DNA from: Baylisascaris procyonis
Lineage: Eukaryota; Nematoda; Chromadorea; Rhabditida; Ascarididae
Direction of reading: 5' to 3'
Length of the DNA: 64,000 bases
NCBI GenBank assembly: GCA_037389465.1
Contig: JAZARR010000105.1
Location: 1,240,001 to 1,304,000, forward strand
This document shows positions 29,401 through 42,225 of this stretch, in pieces. The notes under the pieces were generated by a model. The model saw only the letters and a list, made by a program, of their open reading frames with translations. It ran no database searches and was not told where the DNA came from. The position numbers and the translations under genes are program-made. Position 1 is the stretch's first letter, and the number at the start of each line of letters is the position of its first letter.

Positions 29401-32400
29401 TTTCTAAAAAAAGAAAAACACTGAAAAGTAACAAAAATATCGATCCAAAATTATCGAAAATAAGATAACAATTGAAATTATTATACATTAAAGCTTATCG
29501 CTATCATAAACAACATACTTCAGATATATTTTGCATATATAAGAAAATTTATTTTATTATCATATAATTATTTCAATTTAAATTTAAATTTTTATTTCAA
29601 TGAAATTTCGCTAGCGATGTTCTAATTTTGCATTATTCCAAATAACGGTTTCGTTTTGTTTTGTGATCAATTCGTTGCATTTAATGTCAAGGTCATCGTT
29701 TACACATTATTACTTCTCGTATCGCTTGGAAATTTTTCTTGACTATACGAAAAGATTTTCATTTGATGAGAGAATTATTTTCGAATGAATAGAGAGAGTA
29801 CTTTCAAAGACAATAGATAAGTTCGACTTTAGATTCTTTGAGTTTATTAGAATATTGTTAGATTAGAGTCATACTTAAGTGAGATTCTAATGGATTTAAT
29901 AAATGATTCAACGAAATATTTCGCCGTCTGAAATCGTTTTTTTTCCCCCTCTGTCTATATATTGGAAGATTCTATTTAATTTTCGAACTCTTAAGTGAAA
30001 AAAGATGGAGATTTCATATATCATTTCATTGGAATATTTTATATAGCGGGCATTCTTGATTGAACTGTTGAGCTTTAGTATTACTATGATGAATTTCTTT
30101 TGGTGGAAAAAATTTTTCTATCAGTTTCGATCGATCTTATTAGTAGACTATTTTTTTTTTTCAATTTTCGTAGTGAGATTTGAATTATTTCATTCAAAAA
30201 AAAAAAAAAGAAAAAAAAGAATGGAATAATCTTATAAACATTGAAGTTCACTTTTATTTTTTTTTTCCTTTACCGATCTATACTAAATTCTATACTTCAC
30301 TTATTTATTAATTAAACACTCAACGATAAATACTTCATATAATCGAAATAAATTTTAATTTTGCAAGAAAATTTCATGCATTTTTTTTTTCTTAAAATTC
30401 AGCGGATTTTTTTTTTCAAATTTCCCAAATTTTTATGCGGGTTAAAATAGATGTTTATATTATTATTTGTATAGGGATTTTGAACTCATAGAATAAGAAA
30501 CCATTTTTCAATACTCATCCCTAGTACTCATCCCTGCAGAAAATCTCACATTTGCGAATTCTATCTGACAAAATTTGGTTGATTGAACCGAATTTCATTG
30601 ATTACTGTCATCCTCCCTTTCGAAGTCCCTCTTCCTTCTATCCTCCTCCTCCTCCCCTTTGCCCTTCCTCTCCTCCCTTCGCTTTCAGAATTTTCCATGC
30701 ATGAGAAAGTGATGCGTTCATCTGCCAACTCTACTAAAATTTTCGATCAATCACGTAATTGCGCATCCATATTTCACCATTTCAATGCCGATAAGGGGGG
30801 AGAAAAAAATGTGCAACGCCGTGATTTTTGTTCGATTTGTGCGCATTGCGAGCGGATAAGCTGAGATGATGCGAATAGAGTCACAGGTGAAATACTTTCA
30901 AAGGGGTAGTGAACCGTAATTTTCGCATTAAACTCAATTGTGCAAGCAATTTGTTCATGTTGCCATTTTTCAAGGTCGAACCATTTCGTACGTATTGATG
31001 TGAACCTTTTCGCTTTGCTCATTTCTTGCTACAACAGATGAAATACTTTAGTAAAGTTGTGCAATTGCTGGACTGCACATGCGCTACGACGAAAACGCCA
31101 ATAGACAAAAGCGCCGTTTGGAAAATTCATTGCGCAATGTCTTTATACAACAGTAACGGATGTTTTTGTTTCTGGCGCTTTAACGATAGCTATTTTCCCA
31201 CGTACCTTATATGCTTATGTAATACTCATAAAAGCGAGAAGAATACACCGGATTGCCGTTTAATATTAAAACTTGCGTAGCAAATTGTCACATAAAGACA
31301 TCGTTGTTCACTTGTAGATTAGCGCTTTTTTCTGATTAGTGGTTTCGTTAACGGCGCTTTTGTCGGTTATCCATTTGCGAGATATGTTGTAGCTTGAATA
31401 TTACGAGAAAATGTGCATAATTTTTTGAGGAGTTGAAAGGGATGAGGGGGGAGGGGGAGGGTGCAGGGAGGAGAGAGTAGTAAGTTAGTAGAGAAGGAGG
31501 ATGAAGGTCATTCGGTTAATTATACGTTTTCGAATATCCTCCTTGCGGTCATTGCATAGATCCTTATCCATTTTAAGCGTTTTCGATACGCTCAATAAAT
31601 TTGCATGTTAATTATTTGAAAAATTTAAGGCAAATTTTTTTCTTCCGAAAAAAAATTCTATTCTCTAATGGAACTTGGCAGATTAAAAAAAAAATGTAGT
31701 GAATATTTATGGATAAATGCATAAATGTTGATGTGTTGAGTTGTTGTGTAAATTAACGTAATGCCATTATTTTATTTAAAGAGATCTATCTTAGTGGGTT
31801 TTTTTTTCTTTGTTAGTCTAAACGCAATCGTTTAATTTTTTTTCTTTTTTTTTCATTCAGTGAGGTTGTTTATGGAATTCTCGACCTCATTCAAATCTTC
31901 GTATGAGTCATTCATTCAAATTTAAAGGCGAGAAAAAGACGTTAAGAAGTGAAAATTTCAGCGCTAATTGACACTTTCTAAGAAATTTTCTAAAAATTTT
32001 CCATAATTTTAGTAAAATTTTTTTCCAAAAATTAAACGACAAATTTTTCTGCCGAAAATATTATCGATAATTTTATAAATTTATCATAAATAATTTCGAT
32101 AAGATTATTATTAAACGAAAGATCATCAAATGCCAACATTTTAATAGATTCGAAAAGATTGAAAAATTTACTCTTCGATCTATTTGATTGATTGCTTATG
32201 GCAATACTATGAAGTTCGGAATTATATTTGCATTTATTTTTATATTTTCAAAACAAGTTGAAATTTTTTTTAAAACTTTATTAATTATTAGTGCTACGTT
32301 GTGCTGTGAAATATTTGAATAAGACAAGATAAAATACAAAAAACGTGGTCGATTGACGATACAAGAAAAGAGTGAGTGAAATCCGGTATATTCGGCTAGA

Positions 32401-35400
32401 GGGATTACTGGGGTGGAGGAATTAAGGTGTAGTTCTTTTTACAAATCGTTGAGGAAGTTAAAGAGTAGTAGTATGCTGTGATATGGTTTGTAAAAATTTA
32501 TGAAATAGCGCTATATCGTTCGATAATTTTGACATAATTCAAGTGGATCGATTGCTCAAGTTCTACATGTTAATTGATAAGTCGAAAAGACATTTGAATT
32601 ATTGAAAAATTTTTATCGGACGATTGAATTTGGAAAAAAAATTGGAAATTTTTGATTCGAAACTAGCTCTCATCAAAGATCTCTATATTTCTTGAATATC
32701 CGATTGCAGATCATTTTTGCTTAGTTTGGTTGATAGATGAAGTGCTAATGATTGAGAAAAGCATCAATTTTTCGTTCAAAAAAAAAAAAAAAAAAAATCC
32801 TCCACTGTCTTCGTTATTGAAAATAATTTTTATTCTTCTCTATATTATTTTCATCGTCGCTGCGTTTTATTTTATTTAAATATTTTTGTATTGAAATTAT
32901 ACTTATTTTAAATACAACAGATATAGGATTCATTGATTGTTACATTTTTTAAAATCAATTTTAATGTCTCTTTGCTTTCGAAAAATCTTCGTTGAAAGTA
33001 GTGATGAATTTTCAGAGCTTATTTCTTTAAGTAAATTTTGAACCCGATGTTATCTTATTGAGTAAAATAAAGCACTAGTCGCTTTGTCATCCCCATTCGA
33101 TTGTTCTCAATAAAAGTGAGAAAAAATTTTTTACAAAAAAAAAAAAAAATTTCAGCGCCACTATCACGTTAAAATTTCTGAAGCGAAAAATTCAGTTCGC
33201 CGTAGAAAAAAAAAAAATTCAAAAAAGGAAAACAGTAAAAAAAAAACCAAAAAAATAGAATATAAAAAGAAAATTTATGTAATACATTTATGCTATGTTG
33301 CAAAGAAATAATCACTGAAAGATCGCAAAAGATAGTGAAAATTCTCCGTGGAAAAAAATTTCAAATGGATTCAACTTATTCGTTGTTGTTTTTTTTTTTT
33401 TTTTTTTTTTTGAAAACGTTTTGTGATTGGCAAAAATTTGCGCTGATTGATGTGTTCAGATGAGAAGGGAAAAAGTCTAGTTGATATCGATTATATTTTC
33501 ACAAATATGACTGGTGGTCTAGTTAGCCGAATTGGTTAGACTACAGTTCTCTTTGCCTCTTTGCTTAGTTGGTTAAAACCTAGTCTTGCTTGCCTAGTTA
33601 TTTAAAACCTGTTCTTTTTTAAATGGTTGATTCAAACTTAGTTCTATTTACTTAGTTGGTTTAAACCTGGTCTTTTTTTGCTTGGCTGGTTAAAACGTAG
33701 TTCTGTTTTCATAGTTAATTAAAACTTAGAATGTTTTGCAGAGATGGATAGGATTCATTTGTGAGAATTATGTGTCGTTTGCTCTCCTTTCCTTTCATTA
33801 AAATGTTTCTGATTAAAGTGAAGGCAAATTATTTGAAAAAAGGTTCCTTCATATGTCTGTTACTAAGTTTAAGCTTTTGAAGTATGATTGATCTATGATA
33901 CCTTTCCACTGAAATAGAAAGACATTCGCAGAACAGAAATCACAAATTTTCTATGAGAATTTAACTCTCATAATTGAAAAGAAATAAAAATTTTTAGTTC
34001 TTATAAGGATTTATGCTGTAATAGGTAATTTGTAGTCGTAATAATTTTATTGTAATTCGAATCGTTGATAATTAATTTTTAATTTCGTCTATAACTTCCC
34101 GCCATATAATATTGAGTAAGTGCAATAAATCGGGATATTTTGATAGAGATAGAAAGCTAGTTGATTATCGTTAATCGAAACGAGTGGGCACAACGAAAAC
34201 GTGGAAAAAAAAAGGGATTGCACTCAATGCGCCGAGTGATATAGCCACTAACTCAAATTCGTGGCAATTAATCCATTGGTGTTTTTCAACCGGAAGTAAA
34301 GATAAAATTGAATGAGAAAAGTCGACATCTATATGAAAGTTGATTGATATTTGAAATAAACCGCATGATTGCAATTTCACGTAAATGTTTTAGGTGAACG
34401 AATGGAGTATTTAGTGCAATTGTTGTTTAAGAAGTAGATTCGATAATAGCAAGCGTTACTCGCATGTTAAGCTTTTATTTATTTGATGATAAATGCAGAA
34501 ATATACATTCATAATGAGGTCATTTTTAATGCTAACAATAATGCGAGAATATTTGATAAGATCTGGATTATCATATTTATACTCATAGCAACACTATTTC
34601 ATTCATATTACTGATGCGTAGATCTTTCTTTTTTTCCCCTACAGTAATCCAGGAACACATCATACTGTAGGCAATCAGAATTTTATAGGTTAGATAGGTT
34701 AGATATGAAGAGCAATATTTCTTCTTTTTTTTTTTTTGCTTTTTTCAACAAACGCTACGAAAATAAAAGAGTTCAATTGAAAACCGGCTTTTTTTGTCGT
34801 ATATTGAGAGATTTTAATCCGTAGCCAAAATAGCGATTCACTTATATCTCTATTCTCATTGATCTTTTTCTTTTTTTCTTTTTCTTTTTTTTTTGCCTGC
34901 AGAATTCAAGAGGGACGAATAATTTTTATTTTTTCTGTAGAATTTTTTTTTGATGTTGAATGTGATGTAATGATGGATGCAAAAAATTTTTTTCAGAAAT
35001 TTTTCACTCGAAATTATTGTTAGCAAAGTGGAAAAAAATCGTAAAAATCAACGAAAACTTCCAATAATATACTCGTAAAGTGCATGCATACTATCGATAC
35101 GATCGAATTGTTGAAATTAATAAAAAAATTTTTATGGTGTCGAATCTAATTTTTTTTTTCAGCTTATTTTCTTTCTTTTCTTTTTTTTTCTAACGATATA
35201 AAATTTCATTTTTTGCCGATGTTGTTTCTAATCGTAAATGAGTATTGTTTTCATTTGCAATATGTTGCAACGATTGATGATGCTCTGCCGAAATTCGGTT
35301 GAAAAGTGAAATTTCGGACAGTTTTTCCTAAACGAAAATCAAAATTTTTTTTTCTCTCAGTTGCAAACGCAATGCGGATTTAACACAACGCGGTTATTGG

Positions 35401-37939
35401 CGTTTTTCCATTTTGGCTAATCTCAAGCGAAATCCATATTATCAACGAATAAATTCGATCGGAAATCGATCTTCAATTCGGTTAGAACAATATGCATCCC
35501 ATTGATTGATTGATAAGTTCGATCAGATAATGATTGGTAACTTCCATATTGCATTTCCTTTCAGAACTCGTTAGGACTGTCTTGCAATCACACTTGGACT
35601 CTGTAGTTATTCGGCCAGGTGATTGAGCAGTTGGCGAAGAATAGACTAGCAAGGTTTCCAGTCATGAAGGCTTCTATTCAGTTGCTTCTGCGCGAGTTGT
35701 CAAGTAGCCTAGCTGGGGCGATGTAGGATGAAATCAGCTTTAGATTCAGCGCTTTGACATATGATATGTCATATGGACAGGATGTTAGCTACGGAAGATG
35801 TGTGGGAAATTTTTTAGAAAATAAATACGAAAAGTGAAGGTAGTTTTCAGCTGAAAAAAAAAAAAAAAATTCTTGAAACTTCTAGCGCCGCAGAATATCA
35901 CGGAGATGTTTTAAGGGGCGACATTTACGACGATCTCTTTTGATCCATTTTCGGCCCGAAGAGTTTAAAATCGTTTCCATTAGATACATACAATTTTTGA
36001 ATAGTTCCTCTCACTGTTTTTTGCTTCCGCCTCTGTCCTAAGGTGAAAAATCCTTCCACCTTCTACCTCTCATCCACCTCCCCTCCTCCCCCCCCCCACC
36101 CCGTCTTCTTCATCAAATCGGTCGCCCTTCTTACCAAAACAACAACTCCTTTCAATCAGAACTCCTCCTGTCACTTCAACCCACGTTATAGGGCGTTGGC
36201 AGAAGACATGGTAGCGAATAATTGCGAATAAATCGCTTCACATTTACATTCTTAGTCAAACGTTATTTAACTGGTTTACTGGCCCGAGCAACCTCGTATT
36301 CCACTTCAGAGCGGATGCGAAAGGTGATATTGCTTACGGTCCGCAGCAGTGTTCCTTGCAGATGAATCAGCGCTTCAGAAATCTCCCACCTATATCTGCG
36401 TAGGAGTTTTGGGAGCCCGATCCCCCACCCTTTCAATCTGCGGAGGTCGTCGCGGATCCAGTACTTTCTTCAAACCATGAAAGATGTCCAGAATTTGGAT
36501 GCGTTGAATAAACTCCGCGTGAGACAATATGGAGCTTAACGTTGAAGAACTACTAGCTGAGGAAACAGCATGAAATGAGAGTATAAACAATATTATTTCA
36601 TCATTGTTAGCGAAACAATTAAAAAGAAATAATTGACTGCAATTTTTACGAGAATAGTCAGCAACTATTCTAGCTAAACGTTGTTTCGGTTTTTCTTTCG
36701 ATATTCATATCAGAAGCTATAGGGACACAGTTTTTCGCCAAAAAAAAAAGCTAAACTGCAGGAAATCCACTGAAACGTTGTAGATATGCATGTGGGTAAT
36801 TATTTATATTTATAAATGAATCTAAAGGAATTAATTGATGAAATATGATAAAACATTAGCCCAGTTATCTCTCGCATTATCCTTAAAAGCGATTCCTATT
36901 TACCCATAACGAATTTCGAAATGTTTTTTTTTTTTTTTTTCAGAAAGCGGCATCGAATCGGAAATATCGTAATATCCGACGCAAATACGCTTTTTTTTTT
37001 TTACCTTGTCCCCATATTCAGCATATCGTACGAGTTGCGATCCAACGCAGTATAACCTCCTACAACTTCTAAAAAATTGCTAATCATTTATAGCTATGTG
37101 TCCATTATTGATAAAGAGCAATAGCATAACCCACATATGTACGCTGAACGAACAACCTATAAGGTTGGCGAAAACGGCGCGATCATCGAGGAGCTCTATC
37201 ATCGGAATATTCCACTTTAGTTCTAAATGTTCTCGAAAGATCGATCTTTGATTTCAGTATGATGATTTTGCATAGATGAGTAAAAAAATTCTTTGGAGCA
37301 TTATTTAAGATCAATCGCTAGGTTACCGTGTCTATTGGCCACATGGAGTCGCCACACTATTGCTTAGCTAACTTCATGTCTTCTTGTTGTGTATTCCACC
37401 ACAAACTAGAGCCGTTTTTTTTTGTTTTCAATTGAAAACTTGAATTTAAACTTTGCAATTGAAATCTTATATTTCTAGCATTTGTGAACTCTGTTTTGAA
37501 ATGTTTTGAATCCGCCGTTTTAAACGTTTGATGAAATTCTCTCCATAGTATCAAGAAGGGTTGAAAGTATCTTCCGCTTAAAGCATCAAATGGATCGGTT
37601 TAGGATAGGTGTAGCTGAGGCTTGAAGTTGGTCACTAGAAGTTAGAAGTCCTTTCAGTTTTCATAAGCGTTCGAATTGGTGAAAGTTTTAGAATACATCG
37701 AATTAGATTACAGCACAGAATTAAAGTACTAAGTGTTCGTTGTATTGCACTAGAAGTGATAAATTCGGTTTCAGATGTGGGATGCGCGTCCGAACATTGG
37801 CTTCGGTTGGTGCATTCCTTGTGATCGCTGCAGCACTAGCGACACTCATCTTCACGCTGCCTCTTTGCATCGCCACATGTTCGTCGTGCCTCAACGCCAA
37901 AAAGGTCTGTCACGAATTTGCATAGTTTTTTTACACCTG

Positions 37940-37978
<39 letters not shown>

Positions 37979-40333
37979 TCTTCGCGCATCTTCCTTCGCT
38001 TAATTCAGCCTGAAGTTTGCGATAGAATGGCTAATTGAGCATTCGCAACAGTGATAAGTTGTTGTTATTGTCAGCGAACATCGAAGAGGTGACGACGGGA
38101 GTAGAGTAGTTCGTTCTCGACGTTTCGAAGCGTCATACTACCATCTAGGGAGGGGGGCGGGGAGGAGGGAGGGATTCTGACTGCACTTGATGCATGTGAC
38201 AGCGCAGTTATCGATATCTAGATATATAAATTTTAAATTGTTGTGCTAGAAAAAATTTTATGGAAATTAGAGGTAAAGATTTATCTTAAATGAAGGAAAA
38301 ATTCAAAATTTGCATAAGCAAAGAATAAAAATACGCCGTAACATTCCTCATAGTTGTTGCGTACATTCTTCTTTATGGTGATATACGGCGCTGGAATGTC
38401 GAGAATAAACTCTGCTGTCTCTCTCGTCGTACATTCGATTTTCATCAACAACAACATCAACCTTTCATTGCCAAAGGAAGTCATGAATGCACCTTATATT
38501 GCCAAAGATTGCCAAAGAATAAATCGTTCATCAATGTGATCTTTGCCCGTCTATTGAGTGTCGTACAGTTGGTTTTAAGAATGTGACATCGAGCGTACGG
38601 CATAGGTAAGAAGTGCTCATGAAACGATCATGCGAGAGAATTTTTGTGTAAACCGCGAGCGAAATAACTGAGACGAATGTTGGTGTGTCCGCGACGAAAG
38701 TACCCGATCGGATACTGCATTTCTTTAATTTTGCGACAAGTGATGCACGATTTTGCGTCCTTTATGAAACGAACAAAAATGAAGAGCATATTTTCGTTTT
38801 GTTGGCGCGTTCAATTTTAGTTGATTGCTAATACTATTGTTATTGTTGGTAACATGTAGTTTTTTTTTTTTTTTTTTTGAAATACCGAAGTGGACATCCA
38901 TAAAGACAGATACCAAACATACACATCGACACATTCAATATGCACTATTAATTGAAACGCAAAATAATATCATTCCGCTTCAAATTTTATTATCATTTTT
39001 GCATTTTATTTCTTATTCTCTCTATTATGCAAATTGAATCACTTAGAGCTTTATGATTCACATTATTAAATCATCACTCAAAATAATAAAGGGGATTATT
39101 TTGAGATTTTTAAATATCTCCATATAAATTTTTATATATTAGAGATATAGAGTGATGCCTGTATATTCTTTTGTCACAAATTTGATTTTATATCGGCTAA
39201 CTTTTTTGGCGTTTAATTAGAAGAAGTGCGCATTGCTAATTTTGTATATTATGAGTCTTTTAGTAGAATTTGCTGACAAGAAAATCTACATCAATTTTGT
39301 TCAAATTCAACTTGATTCTCTTTCATTTCATTCACTAATCCTTTGCAAAACGTCAATTAGCATTCATTAAAAGAGTATTTCGCATTCGATGAGCGCATTC
39401 ATTGTTGAAGAGATCCTCGTTCATTTCAATGACGTTGAAATAGATTTAGAAAACAGGTTGTGCGTTGATTGAGGGGATTTTCTTAATTTTCACTTCATAT
39501 ATCTTTCGGTTGTACCACTCATCGATTCGACTTATCGCTTTAAAAATTCACTATAATCTCATAGATAATATTCTAATCCAATATCCTATTTCGTTTTACT
39601 TTTATTGTTTATATATGCAAACAAAAAAAAAAATCCGTATATAAAGGTAGTTCGGTCAGATTTTACATCGCAAAGATGGCAGAAATGCATTATGTGAGCG
39701 ATGACCCATATAGGAGTTACACATTGCAAACGATAATTTATATGTGTATGATGGGAAAAAAACAAAAAGAATAGACGCATCTTTATCGCTCGGATACATA
39801 AGTGATGACAAAATTTACGCTACCGTTGCCTTACCTGTACAATTTCTTTGTCGTCTATATTCATCGTATGCCACTCATATCGAATAGTAAACAATTGAAT
39901 GGAGCGACGCCATTCACATCTTATACATTCCACCGCACAATTAACCTGCAAAACACATATGAAGAAAATTCGACACGTTTGATGCGTAATGTTGAGCACA
40001 ACAAATACAAAATCATAGCAATTAGGCGTTGAAGCGATACGTAAGATGAATGAACCCGTTTGTCAATAAGCGTTCTAATCAACACGTTTGTCAATAAGTG
40101 CTAAATTAATGATTTACTCATTCACATTCTTCTAATGACCGATTATCTTAGAAATATTTGATCTATGAGATAGAATAGTATATATATATATATTTTTTTT
40201 TAAATTTCAGGCAAATAAAAACGCGAAACGAGTGTTTATTGAAACGCAACAGAACCAACCATCGAAGGAGCAACAAATGCAAACACTTTCATATAATCCG
40301 TACGCATATTGGCCCTATTATGGGCGAGCATAA
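22455..40333 (+). CDS. Orphan single-pass membrane protein, cysteine-rich, whole four-exon gene
   Basis: Joining 22455-22582, 28139-28285, 37775-37904 and 40211-40333 gives 528 nt, 175 aa plus stop, with every splice phase consistent. Residues 1-21 form a signal peptide (core LALFSLVVYLG, likely cut after RAQA). The ectodomain (22-99) has eight cysteines at 27, 38, 40, 56, 60, 73, 89 and 93, enough for four disulfides. Its CTCAPGYF stretch is EGF-like in flavour, but the spacing does not make an EGF domain. Residues 100-122 (LASVGAFLVIAAALATLIF onward) form one membrane span. Cysteines 123, 127 and 130 follow at the inner face and could be palmitoylated. The tail of about 45 residues ends in SYNPYAYWPYYGRA. 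Predicted topology is type I, at the cell surface or in the secretory pathway. A second in-frame ATG at 22464 (MRLALF) could be the true start, giving 172 aa. I do not recognise the family and assign no function. Confidence 0.88.
24573..24620 (+). other. G-rich run with quadruplex potential
   Basis: A G8 run is followed by GGGAGAGGGAGAGGGG-type sequence, which has four or more G-tracts of three with one- to three-base loops. It meets the usual quadruplex pattern on the + strand, the RNA-like strand of the host gene. Confidence 0.6.
26274..26303. repeat. 30-bp perfect palindrome
   Basis: TGCAAAAATATAT mirrors ATATATTTTTGCA around a TA core, with no mismatch. Flanking TA repeats suggest it arose by simple-repeat expansion. 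Confidence 0.8.
26363..26401. repeat. (TA)n microsatellite
   Basis: About 19 TA copies in intron 1 of the orphan membrane gene. Confidence 0.95.
28139..28285 (+). CDS. Orphan membrane gene exon 2 (cysteine-rich ectodomain)
   Basis: Follows TTGCAG and supplies the last base of Gly43, then YFSSADKESRARCEDECEEV onward to QPECNM and two bases of Arg92. It is acidic in its first half and has four cysteines. It ends in phase 2 at ATGCG|GTTTGT. Its composition contrasts strongly with the AT-rich introns around it. Confidence 0.88.
33518..33732. repeat. Degenerate minisatellite, about six copies of roughly 40 bp
   Basis: Repeated words of the type TTAGTTGGTTAAAACCTAGT recur at irregular 35-45 bp spacing. 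Copies are strongly diverged, suggesting an old array. Confidence 0.7.
35361..35480 (+). CDS. Possible cassette exon within the orphan membrane gene
   Basis: A 120-nt block follows a strong acceptor (T-tract then CTCTCAG) and ends at ATTCG|GTTAGA. It is open for 40 codons in the only frame compatible with both flanking exons: it enters and leaves in the same phase as the exon 2 to exon 3 junction. It would insert a basic stretch starting CKRNADLTQRGYWRF between Arg92 and Cys93. It adds one cysteine to an otherwise even set of eight, which argues against constitutive use. Chance remains likely. Confidence 0.25.
36238..36570. other. GC-richer island of uncertain coding status inside intron 2
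   Basis: This island in the 9.5-kb intron is near-balanced in base content and open in several frames on both strands. On the minus strand, after TTCCTCAG, one frame reads ILSHAEFIQRIQILDIFHGL and stops at a TAG. A second minus frame, ending at 36235-36240, includes WEISEALIHLQGTLLRTVSN. A + frame reads GPSNLVFHFRADAKGDIAYG. Only one at most can be real. It could be an antisense gene fragment, a pseudogene with a frameshift, or a transposon remnant. Confidence 0.3.
37775..37904 (+). CDS. Orphan membrane gene exon 3 (transmembrane segment)
   Basis: Begins after TTTCAG with the last base of Arg92, then CGMRVRTLASVGAFLVIAAA onward. It holds the membrane span and the inner CIATCSSC motif, ending NAKK in phase 0 at AAG|GTCTGT. 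The basic residues RVR just before the span would lie outside in a type I topology, which is unusual under the positive-inside rule. The signal peptide still favours type I. Confidence 0.88.
37942..37975. repeat. (TA)n microsatellite just after an exon donor
   Basis: About 17 TA copies within 40 bp of the 5' end of intron 3 of the orphan membrane gene. Its closeness to the donor could affect splicing or length polymorphism there. Confidence 0.95.
40211..40333 (+). CDS. Orphan membrane gene exon 4 (cytoplasmic tail)
   Basis: Follows AAATTTCAG and encodes ANKNAKRVFIETQQNQPSKE to the C-terminal YNPYAYWPYYGRA, then TAA. The tail is glutamine-rich in the middle and tyrosine-rich at the end, offering possible SH2, PDZ-independent or sorting motifs that I cannot assign. 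Confidence 0.88.
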   Translation, partial: ANKNAKRVFIETQQNQPSKEQQMQTLSYNPYAYWPYYGRA

Positions 40334-40805
40334 AAAGCACGTTCATGTTGAGCCGAACGAATATTCTCATTGCATTTTTTTTTGCTTACTATACAACCGC
40401 CTTCCTTTGCCTATTGCTCATATTGATCCTTTCGGCTCGTCATCGATCCACGAGATTTTCGATTGCGAAAAATCTTAAACTCTAGTTGGGGTGGGGGGGG
40501 AGGGCTGGGAGAGGGGGATGGGTGGAGGAATGGAAAACGATTCGGAAAAATTTTGTGGCGCCCATGAAATTCCCGATAAATAGTACTTATATCATGTATA
40601 TGGATAGCAGTATTTCTTGTTGAAATTATAAGTTGATTGAATTTCTTGAAATAATTCTCAAATTTTCCGTTTTTTTTTTTCGTTTATTTCAATTCGCATT
40701 CAAAAAGTGGCGTTTGGAAATACATTAGCATTTGGTAATTTATCTTGCTAAGCTATTGTTTAATAATTATTCAATTCGTTATAAATAACGAGTGGGGAGA
40801 ATAAA
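40334..40805 (+). terminator. 3' UTR and polyadenylation signal of the orphan membrane gene
   Basis: AATAAA at 40800-40805 lies 467 nt past the stop and is the first perfect signal seen downstream. A G-rich run with quadruplex potential lies at 40486-40530 within this presumed UTR. Confidence 0.5.
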
Positions 40806-42117
40806 CAAAAAAAGCGCTACAAAGTGGCCATTTCTGGAATTGAGTAGATTGCGGTTGTTGTTGTTTGTTTTTTTTTCTTAAATATAAAAAAGATATAAAT
40901 GAGAAATATATATGCATGAATGGAGTGAGCGTTTATAGTTTTGCGTACTCCAATCGTGCATCCTCGAATGACGCGCCCTTTTGCCTTTCTTGCCTTTGCC
41001 ATCATCGTTTTTATATGCGTTTAAAGATTTCGAACTGCCTCCGAAACGTTGACGTTTGTTGCACTAAATGTGATGCTTTCAACTGCTCCTTACTGCCACC
41101 CGTGTGCACATTTCATCAGTGTTTTCCTCGAAGTGTCCAGAAGATTGTTGTCCACCCCTAGGAGGCACTTTTTGAAAATACGATGTCGGAGAAAACTTTT
41201 TTGAATGGAGGATTGCTTTGAGTCGAAGGGAACTATGAAAGACTTAAGTGCCAACGCTATTAATTGTAAGCGTGAGCTAGCCAGGGGGGGGGGGGGGAGG
41301 GGAGGGGTGAGGGATTAGATTATGAGGATAGTGATGCGGAATGTAATCGTACAAGTGGGACAATTTAGCGAGGCACCGATCTAGGTCAGTACTGAATTTG
41401 AATCGTATGGTACCATCAGTAGTAGTTTTTACAGTATATTTTTTGTAGACACAGAGCGTTGGTGCGGTGTACTCATGGCACATTCGAAATGAGTAACTTT
41501 ACAGTTGGAATGCATTAGCGCCTTCTCATGAAGTTGTTTTGATTCATGTGGGATAGATCTATGATCTGCACCGATTCTTTTCTGAAAGTGGCGATCCGAT
41601 ATGAGCGCCTTCAAAAAAAAAAAAAAAAACGCCACGGAAACCAATCTACATTCCGGCATGAAAAATGTTCACTTATAATTTTTTTTAATGAAAGATTATC
41701 ATTTAGAGCAATAGATTAGAAAAATATCGTTTTTCATATATGAGAAGTGGAAAAGTTTGCTAATATTTATAACGAAAAATTTAGAAATGGGCGCTACGAT
41801 TAAGCATATATTGCATCGTTGAAAAAATTTTTAAAAAGTATTTTAAGCGGTATTAAGATTTTATGTTTCAAATGAAAAACGAGGGTTTCAGAGGTGCTGT
41901 TATATTATTGTAGCTTTTTCAGTGTTTATAAATGGTGCTATGAAGTTTTTTTTTTTTTTTTGCTCGAATTAATCGGGTGTATTCATAAAATGCAAAAGAA
42001 TATTACAAAATATAATTGTAGTATTTCGATTTATTTAGTTCAATTTATATAAAAACTGAACGAAATGTGCACTTAACAAGTTTTATAAATTGAATTCACT
42101 TATAATTCTACGAATAA

Positions 42118-42225
<108 letters not shown>

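Larger units (their letters stand above)
28286..37774 (+). other. Intron 2 of the orphan membrane gene
   Basis: 9.49-kb GT-AG intron, extremely AT-rich with many T and A tracts. It contains the possible cassette exon, the GC-richer island, a purine G-rich run at 31441-31500 and a degenerate minisatellite at 33518-33732. Confidence 0.75.

Noticed and set aside
40865..41161. 98-codon frame with a cysteine-rich end after the orphan gene
   Set aside because: It starts inside an A/T tract without ATG context, and cysteine spacing matches no family I know.
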